From a virus: 54,631 nt of DNA. The notes beneath the pieces were generated by a model. That model was given only the letters and a program-made list of their open reading frames with translations, ran no database searches and was not told the DNA's origin. The translations under genes and the position numbers were made by a program. Positions 13,809-20,192 of this stretch are shown here, piece by piece. Where the stretch lies: positions 1 to 54,631 of the IMG/VR virus record IMGVR_UViG_3300044712_001664, one strand, 5' to 3'. The stretch's first letter is position 1; each line of letters begins with the position of its first letter.

Positions 13809-13872
13809 TCAAAGCAATTAGTCAGGCTTTGATCTCCGGCTGAGGAACCAGCAAGTTGGCCCTTGCTGGTTC
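13809..13872 (+). promoter_or_regulatory. Tandem leader hairpins of gene 13928
   Basis: TCAAAGC (13809-13815) pairs with GCTTTGA (13826-13832). A perfect 11-bp hairpin follows, GAACCAGCAAG (13845-13855) with CTTGCTGGTTC (13862-13872). No T-run follows, so this looks like a structured 5' leader rather than a terminator. CTGAGGA at 13840-13846 recalls a hammerhead core, but the other core parts are missing. Confidence 0.55.
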
Positions 13873-13927
13873 ATTCGACGGAATGTCAAACACATCCCGA
13901 TCCCAAAATTCTATGAGGAGTTACACA

Positions 13928-14500
13928 ATGTCTGATCAAGCTGATTTCCAGTCCGAGTTCGATGCCATGGTTGCCGCCGATGAAGGCGCCCCCGCCGTGA
14001 CCGCTGATGCTCCGGCCGTTGCCGAAGCCCCCAAGACCGTCGCTACCAAGGCCCCGCGTGTCAAGAAAGTCGATGCCCCGAACCCCTGGGGGATTTACAT
14101 CGGGCGCACCAAAGAGGTCGTGACCATGTCTTACCTTCGCAAGTGGGCCCAGTGCTCGGCGCGCGGCGATATGTACCTGTACAACCGGGCGAGCAATATG
14201 AACCACTTCATGACCCCCGAATTCTGTGAACAGTTCGCCGGCCAGCCCGTTGGCAAGTTCTGCGACGCTGTCAAGACCTCCACTTTGTGGGTCGACCCCG
14301 CTAATCCGGATGCCTTCAAGGTGGAAGTGAAACAGCCCAAGGCCCCCAAAGCTCCGAAAGCCGCGAAGGAACCCAAAGCTCCGAAGGCCCCCAAGGCTCC
14401 GAAAGCTCCCAAGGTTGTCGCCAGCCTGGCCGATGCTGAAGCTCTGGAAGCCGCCCTGTTCGGTGCTCAGGCCACCCCGGAAACTCCGGCCGCTGAGTAA
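13928..14500 (+). CDS. Protein with shared core and Pro-Lys-Ala repeat tail (190 aa)
   Basis: ATG at 13928 follows GAGGAG. The N-terminus is acidic/Ala-rich. The core NPWGIYIGRTKEVVTMSYLRKWAQCSARGDMYLYNRASNMNHFMTPEFCEQF...GKFCDAVKTSTLWVD is a distant relative of 3758 and 9326. The C-terminus has about ten PKAP-like repeats, as in histone H1-like proteins. It has its own regulated promoter (13773-13801). DNA condensation or RNA binding is inferred from the tail; the core fold is unknown. Confidence 0.78.
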   Translation: MSDQADFQSEFDAMVAADEGAPAVTADAPAVAEAPKTVATKAPRVKKVDAPNPWGIYIGRTKEVVTMSYLRKWAQCSARGDMYLYNRASNMNHFMTPEFCEQFAGQPVGKFCDAVKTSTLWVDPANPDAFKVEVKQPKAPKAPKAAKEPKAPKAPKAPKAPKVVASLADAEALEAALFGAQATPETPAAE

Positions 14501-14532
14501 TCAACTTCCCCGCAACTTCCGCCCCTGTAACT

Positions 14533-14562
14533 GGAGAGCCTGCACTACGCGTCAGGCTCTCC
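14533..14562 (+). promoter_or_regulatory. Strong hairpin between genes (10-bp stem)
   Basis: GGAGAGCCTG (14533-14542) and CAGGCTCTCC (14553-14562), followed by TTT. It could be a weak terminator or attenuator. It lies 20 bases before the start of the next gene and its AAGGA site, so it may set the ratio between 13928 and downstream genes. Confidence 0.5.
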
Positions 14563-14582
14563 TTTACAATAAGGATCTAGCA

Positions 14583-14984
14583 ATGCACAAAATCACCAAG
14601 TCCGCACTCACACAAGCCGCCACAATGCGCGTCATCTATACCCCTCCCCCGCCCAAGGCGCAAACCCTGCGGCGGCGCTTCATGCAACGCATCAATGCGA
14701 AACTCCGGCTACGCCAAGATGCCGGTTACCACATTCAACAGTGGACGCCGGCTACTAAGAAATGGGTTACCATTTACACTTATCCATTTGGCATCACTGA
14801 ATTGAATGTCCGCAAGGCGTTTGAGCAGTTTGTCAACTTTGCCAATTTGTCCAAAGGAGTTCCTGGTGAACAGACGAATAACGATAGCCAAGGTGTTGAC
14901 CAAGGTGCTTCACGTGACGATCTCGTACAACGAGAAGATAACGCAGGCGATGAACATCCCGCCGGCGATATTGGACGTGACTGA
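14583..14984 (+). CDS. Unknown basic protein (133 aa)
   Basis: ATG at 14583 follows AAGGATCTAGCA. The first 90 residues are basic and structured (RRRFMQRINAKLRLRQDAGYHIQQWTPATKKWVTIYTYPFG). The last 40 residues are low-complexity Asp/Gln-rich and overlap the next gene by 119 bases in another frame. The overlap may mean that the tail is not conserved. Confidence 0.6.
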   Translation: MHKITKSALTQAATMRVIYTPPPPKAQTLRRRFMQRINAKLRLRQDAGYHIQQWTPATKKWVTIYTYPFGITELNVRKAFEQFVNFANLSKGVPGEQTNNDSQGVDQGASRDDLVQREDNAGDEHPAGDIGRD

Positions 14985-15132
14985 AATCATCCAGCAGGAT
15001 GACGGTACGACGGTGTACCGGTTGTCGGAGCCATTCGCTCCATTTGACGGCCAATTGTTACCGGCCGAATTTGTTCAAGAAGTGTATAAGGTAGTTCTCG
15101 ATGAACAACAACATGTCCCGGTTATATGGTAA
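14866..15132 (+). CDS. Unknown protein (88 aa)
   Basis: A GTG at 14866 follows AAAGGAG at good spacing. Begins MNRRITIAKVLTKVLHVTISYNEK. Mixed alpha/beta with no motif. It overlaps both neighbours (119 bases upstream, 32 downstream), which is unusual in this genome. The ribosome site and a protein-like composition support it. Confidence 0.55.
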   Translation: MNRRITIAKVLTKVLHVTISYNEKITQAMNIPPAILDVTEIIQQDDGTTVYRLSEPFAPFDGQLLPAEFVQEVYKVVLDEQQHVPVIW

Positions 15133-15733
15133 TCGCGCTCTGCGCCTATTGATTCAATTCATTGTTCTTGTCGCCATCCTGGTCGGTCTGCCTGGTTGCG
15201 CGACTCCGGACGCGATGCGCGGTGCTGCCCAGGCTGCCCAGGCAGCGGTTCCTGTGGCCAAAGTTCCGGCGTCCATCGCCATTGGCGAAGTGATGACCAT
15301 CAGTCCAGGGTCCACAATGTACGGCATTACGCAGGCTCTCAAGGGTGCGCCCGGCACTGCAATCTATGCTGCTCCTGGCGATAAGTTTTATATCATCACC
15401 TGGACGATCCAGGGGATGGGACGCGCATGGGCATCGATCGCAAATGTGCCGGACGGCTTTAATTCGTGGGTCCGTGCGACTGGAGCCAAGGGCTCGATTG
15501 TGAATGAGGCCGATTGGGCGACGATGGAAGGTTATTTGAAGACCGGTGGCCTCACGACCATCTCTGCTTCCGCTATTGCCGGCCATATTTCTACCGCTGC
15601 CATCGCTTATTTCGCCCAACTCGCGCTGATTGGTGCTTCAACTTTCCCGACCATTCTAGCCGTCCCGGTATTTTCACTCGACGAAATGCTCAAGAAGATC
15701 AACGACACATTGTTCCCGCAAACCGGCGCTTAG
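15101..15733 (+). CDS. Predicted lipoprotein (210 aa)
   Basis: Begins MNNNMSRLYGNRALRLLIQFIVLVAILVGLPGCATP. A basic N-terminus, a hydrophobic helix and the lipobox LPGC (Cys about 33) indicate a type II signal peptide and lipid anchoring outside the membrane. The mature part has an Ala-rich stretch, a Gly/Ser/Thr-rich beta region and a hydrophobic segment AAIAYFAQLALIGASTFPTILAVPVF. Phage lipoproteins often block infection by other phages; that role is inference. Confidence 0.72.
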   Translation: MNNNMSRLYGNRALRLLIQFIVLVAILVGLPGCATPDAMRGAAQAAQAAVPVAKVPASIAIGEVMTISPGSTMYGITQALKGAPGTAIYAAPGDKFYIITWTIQGMGRAWASIANVPDGFNSWVRATGAKGSIVNEADWATMEGYLKTGGLTTISASAIAGHISTAAIAYFAQLALIGASTFPTILAVPVFSLDEMLKKINDTLFPQTGA

Positions 15734-15747
15734 CGCCCAGCACGACC

Positions 15748-15814
15748 AAGCAGTTCGTACAACGGTAGTACGCGTCGCGTGCGACGTACCGGGGTCCGAC
15801 ACCCCGACTGCTTC
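15748..15814 (+). tRNA. Compact tRNA, His-like (GTG)
   Basis: Acceptor AAGCAGT (15748-15754) with ACTGCTT (15807-15813), discriminator C, D-stem GTAC/GTAC, T-arm CGGGG-TCCGACA-CCCCG. The anticodon arm is short: GCGTC and GACGT enclose only GCGTGC, containing GTG. C at the discriminator is typical of tRNA-His. Length is 67 bases without CCA, several fewer than usual. It may be a reduced or non-decoding tRNA. Confidence 0.55.
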
Positions 15815-15893
15815 TGCAAGTCATCTTGCTCACACCTCCTAGTGACGTAGTGAACGCGAGAGAGTGGCGTGACAATCGGCAGAGACCGATAAT

Positions 15894-15964
15894 AAGACGA
15901 TAGCTCAATTGGCAGAGCACGGAGCCCTACTCCGTGGTTGGAGGTTCAAGTCCTTCTCGTCTTA
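15894..15964 (+). tRNA. tRNA, anticodon probably CCT (Arg)
   Basis: Acceptor AAGACGA (15894-15900) with TCGTCTT (15957-15963), discriminator A, D-arm GCTC-AATTGGCA-GAGC, T-arm GGAGG-TTCAAGT-CCTTC. ACGGA and TCCGT enclose the loop GCCCTAC, which reads CCT with the unusual C at position 33. It is 71 bases long and CCA is not encoded. Overall it is a convincing tRNA with an uncertain identity. Confidence 0.72.
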
Positions 15965-15982
15965 GTCGATGAAAATCGGGTT

Positions 15983-16072
15983 TGGGTTGCACCATGATCG
16001 GACATGCGCCGCGATCACTGGTCAATAGTATTGACCTCAGCGGATATGAGGGTTCGAGTCCCTTCAGCCCAA
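15983..16072 (+). tRNA. Atypical tRNA-like gene (90 bases)
   Basis: Acceptor TGGGTTG (15983-15989) with CAGCCCA (16065-16071), discriminator A, T-arm GAGGG-TTCGAGT-CCCTT. The D-arm region instead holds a 6-bp hairpin TGATCG/CGATCA. A stem GGTCA/TGACC has a loop ATAGTAT (AGT if read normally). The T half and acceptor are canonical and the 5' half is not. Possibly a divergent or decoy tRNA. Confidence 0.45.
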
Positions 16073-16104
16073 ATTGCAGTATATTTTTGTCCGAGGAGGC
16101 AAAT

Positions 16105-16386
16105 ATGCGACAGTTACAAAAAGAGTGTTATGGGTCAACAAGTCGACCAGAGCCAGAGATATTGAATGCTTATCTGGCAACTCCGACGGACGTAAAGCCC
16201 GGTGATCATTATGGCTACAAGATCATCGCGTGCGTTTGGGAAGGTTGGAACGGATGGTGTGCGTATCGTGCACCGACCAATTGGACGGATGCGCAGGCAG
16301 CAGCGTTTGGTGATGAAATACCTCGTTCGATTGCCGAAGCATTGTTCCCTGCTCTTGCACATAATCGCTCTTACGGGGGTACCTAA
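16105..16386 (+). CDS. Unknown protein (93 aa)
   Basis: ATG at 16105 after GAGGAGGC; earlier in-frame starts lie in tRNA-like sequence. Begins MRQLQKECYGSTSRPEPEILN and contains KIIACVWEGWNGWCAYRAP, rich in Trp. No family recognised. Its stop overlaps the next start (TAATG). Confidence 0.65.
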   Translation: MRQLQKECYGSTSRPEPEILNAYLATPTDVKPGDHYGYKIIACVWEGWNGWCAYRAPTNWTDAQAAAFGDEIPRSIAEALFPALAHNRSYGGT

Positions 16387-16760
16387 TGGCCGAATACGAA
16401 GTTGTTGCAGATTTTTGGTGGGGCTCCGGGCATTGTTTTGAAGAGCGATTTACAGTAAGCAAAAAGTCCCAGATCCCTGGGATATTACGATCCCACATGC
16501 TAAGCTTCACGCGTCGGTATACGTTCGATTGCGGAAACCTCAATCAGCCGTTGCATCCACGACTTGGTGCAGTGACGGTTAAGAAGATCGAGCAGACGCA
16601 CTATCTGAATAAAGAACGGTTCCACCTGGACGAATTCATGGAACTGGAAGCCGAGCAGACACGGCAGTTGATTGAGTCCAAAACCATTTATGTCAACGGT
16701 TCGTATAACCGGACCCCACACAAGAAACATCGGAGGATAATGCGATGGAAGCCAACGTAG
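16386..16760 (+). CDS. Unknown protein (124 aa)
   Basis: Begins MAEYEVVADFWWGSGHCFEERFTVSKKSQIPGILRSHMLSF. The N-terminal half looks beta-rich and the C-terminal part is basic (NRTPHKKHRRIMRWKPT). No motif recognised. Start overlaps the upstream stop; the end overlaps the next gene by 16 bases. Confidence 0.65.
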   Translation: MAEYEVVADFWWGSGHCFEERFTVSKKSQIPGILRSHMLSFTRRYTFDCGNLNQPLHPRLGAVTVKKIEQTHYLNKERFHLDEFMELEAEQTRQLIESKTIYVNGSYNRTPHKKHRRIMRWKPT

Positions 16761-17053
16761 TTCCAATGCGTGCAGATACGCGGTTTGCTGAGACCAATGA
16801 TGGTCAGTGGATCCGCAAAGCCGTGATCGTCGATCTCGGCACTTGTGAGTCGGTTGACGTGGTAGATGGTAATGGCCAGGTGCTGATGCGTCTGAATATT
16901 TTCAACCATGACAACGGCATCCCGTCCATCGACGTCATCAACATGCATGAAAGTGTTAATGACAAGTTCATTGTTCAAACGTGGGTCAATGGCATCCGTT
17001 CTTTGCTTGTGCATACGCAGGGCAAGTTGGTTAGCCTGCAGGTATTAAAGTGA
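16745..17053 (+). CDS. Unknown protein (102 aa)
   Basis: Begins MEANVVPMRADTRFAETNDGQWIRKAVIVDLGTCESVDVVDGNGQ; GGAGG lies upstream within the previous gene. Mostly beta-strand pattern, soluble, no known domain. Its stop lies immediately before operator pair C. Confidence 0.65.
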   Translation: MEANVVPMRADTRFAETNDGQWIRKAVIVDLGTCESVDVVDGNGQVLMRLNIFNHDNGIPSIDVINMHESVNDKFIVQTWVNGIRSLLVHTQGKLVSLQVLK

Positions 17054-17115
17054 CATTGGTCACGTAATAAACATGACATAGGTCAATGTTCAATGGCTTA
17101 ATCGTGGGTTATAAT
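17049..17115 (+). promoter_or_regulatory. Operator pair C with promoter of replication module
   Basis: TGAC-ATTG-GTCA (core of 17049-17064) and CATGAC-ATAG-GTCAAT (17072-17087) have centres 23 bp apart, the same as pair B. TGTTCA (17087-17092), 17 bases and TATAAT (17110-17115) follow in the context TTATAATTAGACAAGG. The identical geometry at two places supports a common regulator of the genes from 13928 and from 17246. Confidence 0.75.
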
Positions 17116-17245
17116 TAGACAAGGTTAAGTTATCCAGCGCCCGCGCGGCGGTATGTTGGTCAGGAAAGAAAACGGAGCATGGGCAGATGTAAATCATCGG
17201 ATACCGCACCCGCCAACATTTTCATCCAACCGAAACGAGGAACAA

Positions 17246-18661
17246 ATGAATTTCAATAAGTACCAACAGGCATTCTTTGCCCGTGTCAAGGAGACAGCTG
17301 ACAGCATTACGCTGGAAGCTGGCGCAGGCACAGGAAAAACGACAACAATCGTCGAGGCCGCAGGGTTTGTTGACCCATCTGCTGCAACAACCTATGTTGC
17401 GTTCAATAAGAACATTGCAGTGGAACTTGGCGGCAGATTACCTAGCAATGTTCGTGCCAAGACTTTGAACTCAGCTGGCCACGGTGCAATGATGCGAAAT
17501 GGCCAGGTTGATCTTAAGGCGGACAAAGTCCGGTTGATCTATCGGCGCTTTGGTTACAAGCCGGAACTTGAGCCAGCCGTGGTTCGCATGGTGGCATTGG
17601 CAAAAACAAACCCATCAACATTGGCCAACTTTGACGAGATCATTGATGACTTTGAAATCATTATTGAGTCTTGGCAACTGCAAGAGGCTGTTGAATATGC
17701 CACCAATGTGTTCGCCGCGTCGAATGCCGATATGCGATGCATTGACTTTGATGATCAGGTTTTCTTTCCGGCAATTGGTCGCGTACCTGTGTACAAGAAT
17801 GACATTCTATTTGTCGATGAACGGCAAGACCTCAATGCATCGCAGATTGAACTTTGCCGTCGCATGCTTCGGCCCGGCGGTCGCATCTTTGCAGTTGGTG
17901 ATAGTCGTCAAAGTATCTACGGTTTTCGTGGCGCTAACCTCGCTGCGATGGATGCCTTGGTTGCGCGCTTTGATGCAGTACAAATGCCACTAAGCATTTG
18001 CTATCGTTGTGGCCGCAAGATTGTTGAACTTGCGCAGACTATCGTTCCCACATTGGAGTATGCACCGGATGCGATTGACGGTGAGATCAGCGATATCTCT
18101 GAACGTAAGGTAATGGACATTGTTCGTTCTGACGACATGATCCTATGTCGTACGAATGCACCGCTGGTTTCAATGGCACTGAAGCTGATTAGCAATGGCA
18201 TTAAGGCACAAATTCGTGGCCGGGATATTGGCAAGGGTATTACGAACCTAGTGAAGAAAATTCAAAACCGCTATTTTGGTGTTGAGCGGCTCGATCAGTT
18301 TCACAAGTCAATGACCGAATATGTCATGGCAGAAGTCGAAAAGCTGGAAGCAGCCAATAAGTTTGGTCCTGCTGCCACCTTGCTCGATCAGATGGAAACG
18401 ATCGTCGCCCTGTCTGGCGGGATCACGTATGTGTATGAACTACTTTACCGGGTTGAAACAATCTTTACTGATACGGTGGAAGGCGTGACATTGAGCAGTG
18501 TGCACCGGGCCAAGGGAACGGAAGCCGATCGCGTGATGATACTGCATCCCGATTTGCTGCCTCACCCATCTGCAAAATCAAACGCCCAGAAGTTGCAAGA
18601 GCAAAACCTTAAGTACGTTGCGATCACGCGGGCCCGCAAACATTTGATGTGGGTTAGGTAA
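17246..18661 (+). CDS. Superfamily 1 DNA helicase (UvrD/PcrA-like, 471 aa)
   Basis: The ATG at 17246 follows GAGGAACAA; earlier in-frame starts lack a ribosome site. Walker A EAGAGTGKTTT is at residues 24-34, motif II LFVDERQDLN, motif III GDSRQSIYGFRGA, motif V SSVHRAKGTEADRV and motif VI YVAITRARKHLMWV. It is an ATP-dependent DNA unwinding enzyme acting in replication or recombination. It is shorter than UvrD (about 720), lacking most of the accessory domains. Motif II has DERQ where most have DEAQ or DExQ. First gene of the replication module, under operator pair C. Confidence 0.93.
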   Translation: MNFNKYQQAFFARVKETADSITLEAGAGTGKTTTIVEAAGFVDPSAATTYVAFNKNIAVELGGRLPSNVRAKTLNSAGHGAMMRNGQVDLKADKVRLIYRRFGYKPELEPAVVRMVALAKTNPSTLANFDEIIDDFEIIIESWQLQEAVEYATNVFAASNADMRCIDFDDQVFFPAIGRVPVYKNDILFVDERQDLNASQIELCRRMLRPGGRIFAVGDSRQSIYGFRGANLAAMDALVARFDAVQMPLSICYRCGRKIVELAQTIVPTLEYAPDAIDGEISDISERKVMDIVRSDDMILCRTNAPLVSMALKLISNGIKAQIRGRDIGKGITNLVKKIQNRYFGVERLDQFHKSMTEYVMAEVEKLEAANKFGPAATLLDQMETIVALSGGITYVYELLYRVETIFTDTVEGVTLSSVHRAKGTEADRVMILHPDLLPHPSAKSNAQKLQEQNLKYVAITRARKHLMWVR

Positions 18662-18756
18662 ATGAAGGTTACCCCGCTAGCCCCGAGGGTATGAAAGATC
18701 TGTAAAAATATCGGGGAATGAGCGATGATCTAAGCATGTTCAATAGTGCATGCGGC

Positions 18757-18827
18757 AACCGGTTCATACAATTGGAAGTAGGGTGACTGTTAATTGCCTA
18801 ATGGGAGTTCGAATCTCTCACCGGTTA
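18757..18827 (+). tRNA. tRNA-Asn (GTT)
   Basis: Acceptor AACCGGT (18757-18763) with ACCGGTT (18820-18826), discriminator A. Anticodon stem GGTGA/TTGCC encloses CTGTTAA: T at 33 and anticodon GTT. T-arm GGGAG-TTCGAAT-CTCTC. D-stem is weak (ATAC/GTAG, 3 pairs). CCA is not encoded. 71 bases, with a 4-base variable loop and no spare base 26, as in the tRNA at 15894. Confidence 0.82.
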
Positions 18828-18828
18828 C

Positions 18829-18887
18829 TGTGGAAGTAAGCGGCGTTCCTTAGACAAGACGTTGCTTCCGACGGTTGACGGTCCACA
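18829..18887 (+). ncRNA. Closed-stem structured RNA element 1 (59 bases)
   Basis: TGTGGA (18829-18834) pairs with TCCACA (18882-18887), and inner segments GGAAG and CTTCC can also pair. It lies 1 base after tRNA-Asn. The size and closing stem resemble a tRNA, but there is no T-arm signature. Possibly a degenerate tRNA or a processing structure. Confidence 0.4.
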
Positions 18888-18892
18888 AAAAG

Positions 18893-18960
18893 GATACCCG
18901 ATGAACAATTCTGGAGCAACGCCTCTAGTGGTAACGCTAGACGAACCAGCATCGGGTATC
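18893..18960 (+). ncRNA. Closed-stem structured RNA element 2 (68 bases)
   Basis: A perfect 11-bp stem, GATACCCGATG (18893-18903) with CATCGGGTATC (18950-18960). Inside, CTGG pairs with CCAG and TCTAG with CTAGA, giving a nested three-stem fold. No canonical T-arm or anticodon arm. Function unknown. Confidence 0.5.
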
Positions 18961-19098
18961 ATTTTAGCAAACACGGTATTAAGGAGGTGTCACTGAACCG
19001 TTCTCCCCTATAACTTAGCCAGTGCATCTGGTGATGCTATGCACGGCGCAATCGTCCAATAAAAGCAAATCATATGCGAGACAAAAGGAAATTTCGAA

Positions 19099-19788
19099 AT
19101 GGCAGAACAAGTGCAAAGCGAATTTGATAAGATGGTGCAAGGCGCGTCTGGTCCGGAAATGGCGGACATTGTTGAACCTGAAGAACAGTCAACCGGCATT
19201 CAGCTGGCTAACTTCAGCAGCACTGTTACGATGGACGCCAGTGATGTCCAGATTCCCCGGCTGCGCTTGACCCAGGGGTTGACGCAGGAAGTTCAGGATG
19301 GCAATGCCAAACCCGGGCAGTGGATCCTCACCGGGTTCGATCCGATTGACGAGCTGAAAGTCATCCCGATTATGTTCGCCCGCAACCGCAATCTGCGCGA
19401 CGAAGAAGGCAGCATTCTCTGCCACAGCAATGATGCGGAAGTCGGCGAGGGTGAACCCGGCGGTGTGTGCGATGGTTGCGTCATGAACCAGTGGAAAGAC
19501 GGCGACAAAGGCAAGCGGGTGCCACCTCGTTGTACCTTCTCGTACGTTTACATCGTTTACATCCCGCTGTGGTCGACGATGGCGTTGGTCGAGTTCAAGC
19601 GGACCAGCATCACCGCTGGCAAGACCTTGAATACCATCGTCGCGACCCGCGGCATCGGCAACGTTGCTGTCAAGTTGCGCGCTGCAAAGCAGACCGGCAA
19701 CAAGGGCACGTTCTATCAGGCCATTGTCGGGCCTGACCATGCCACTCCAGAAGAGTTGGCTGATGCCCGGATGTACATTCGCAAGTAA
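19099..19788 (+). CDS. Conserved phage protein, possible ssDNA-binding role (229 aa)
   Basis: Begins MAEQVQSEFDKMVQGASGPEM. The middle has IPRLRLTQGLTQEVQDGNAKPGQWILTGFD, then paired cysteines (ILCHSND, GGVCDGCVMNQW, PPRCTFSYVYIVYI). This layout recalls a family often found beside phage DNA polymerases and tentatively given a single-stranded DNA-binding role. It sits between helicase and polymerase here. The family link is from memory of pattern, not a search, and function is inference. Zinc binding by the Cys cluster is plausible. Confidence 0.65.
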   Translation: MAEQVQSEFDKMVQGASGPEMADIVEPEEQSTGIQLANFSSTVTMDASDVQIPRLRLTQGLTQEVQDGNAKPGQWILTGFDPIDELKVIPIMFARNRNLRDEEGSILCHSNDAEVGEGEPGGVCDGCVMNQWKDGDKGKRVPPRCTFSYVYIVYIPLWSTMALVEFKRTSITAGKTLNTIVATRGIGNVAVKLRAAKQTGNKGTFYQAIVGPDHATPEELADARMYIRK

Positions 19789-19802
19789 GACATTCTTCGA
19801 AC

Positions 19803-19828
19803 GTGGGCGGATCGAAAGGTCCGCCCAC
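19803..19828 (+). promoter_or_regulatory. Hairpin immediately upstream of ribosome site
   Basis: GTGGGCGGA (19803-19811) and TCCGCCCAC (19820-19828) form a perfect 9-bp stem. The next bases contain AGGAG and the start at 19841. No T-run, so it is probably a leader or mRNA-stabilising hairpin. Confidence 0.5.
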
Positions 19829-19840
19829 AGGAGTAGTAAA

Positions 19841-19927
19841 ATGGAAATTACGTTGCATGTGTCGGTTGAAAAACGCAACTCGTGGACACGAGATGAACAA
19901 GGCGAAGCAGAGGCGAGCAGTGAGTGA
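19841..19927 (+). CDS. Possible short leader peptide (28 aa)
   Basis: ATG at 19841 after CAGGAGTAGTAAA gives MEITLHVSVEKRNSWTRDEQG..., ending EASSE. The stop overlaps the GTG at 19920 of the next gene. It could be a genuine small protein or a leader that couples translation. Confidence 0.45.
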   Translation: MEITLHVSVEKRNSWTRDEQGEAEASSE

Positions 19928-20192
19928 CAAAACATACAAACCAATGCCAGTAGATCCTGGTGACTTCGCTGAAGCAAAAGCATTGATACAAGGTCCACCA
20001 AAACACCCAAGTATTGTTGTGCAGATTTCCGGCGAGGATGGCAATGTGTTTTCAGTTGTCGGCAGTGTTAAAAAAGCATTGCAGGCGGCACATCTGGACA
20101 AAGCCGAGATCGATACTTTTGTCGAAGAAGCCTTGGCCTACGACTATGTCAATGCCATTTATGTTTGCATGAAATGGGTTGATGTTAAATGA
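19920..20192 (+). CDS. Small conserved phage protein (90 aa), paralogue of 34169
   Basis: GTG at 19920 preceded by GAGG is preferred; an in-frame ATG at 19893 has no ribosome site. The segment HPSIVVQISGEDGNVFSVVGSVKKALQAAHLDKAEIDTFVEEALAYDYVNAIYVCMKW closely parallels the protein at 34169-34366. An alternating strand-helix pattern suggests a small alpha/beta fold. It sits between the putative ssDNA-binding gene and the polymerase; its stop overlaps the polymerase start. Function unknown. Confidence 0.68.
   Translation: MSDKTYKPMPVDPGDFAEAKALIQGPPKHPSIVVQISGEDGNVFSVVGSVKKALQAAHLDKAEIDTFVEEALAYDYVNAIYVCMKWVDVK

Larger units (their letters stand above)
15734..16104 (+). other. tRNA-like gene cluster without coding genes
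   Basis: Apart from the three tRNA-like genes, this stretch has hairpins GCAAG-TCAT-CTTGC (15816-15829) and ATCGG-CAGAGA-CCGAT (about 15875-15890), possible processing signals between tRNAs. GAGGAGG near 16094 is the ribosome site of the gene at 16105. No protein gene is supported. Confidence 0.55.
18662..19098 (+). other. Noncoding RNA-rich gap after helicase gene
   Basis: Contains the dyad CCCCGA...TCGGGG (about 18680-18716), tRNA-Asn (18757-18827), two closed-stem RNA elements (18829-18887, 18893-18960), and an AAGGAGGTG near 18980 that is not followed by a clear start. AAAGGAAA precedes the gene at 19099. No protein gene is supported. Confidence 0.6.

Noticed and set aside
13803-13875. 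Possible fourth hammerhead ribozyme (CTGAGGA near 13840, GAAA near 13804)
   Set aside because: Stem I would have no room before CTGAGGA, the base pair next to the cleavage triplet fails, and no stem II partner precedes GAAA. Kept only as tandem hairpins.
18893-18960. Calling the 11-bp closed-stem element a tRNA
   Set aside because: It has an acceptor-like stem of suitable length, but no T-loop or anticodon arm on either strand.
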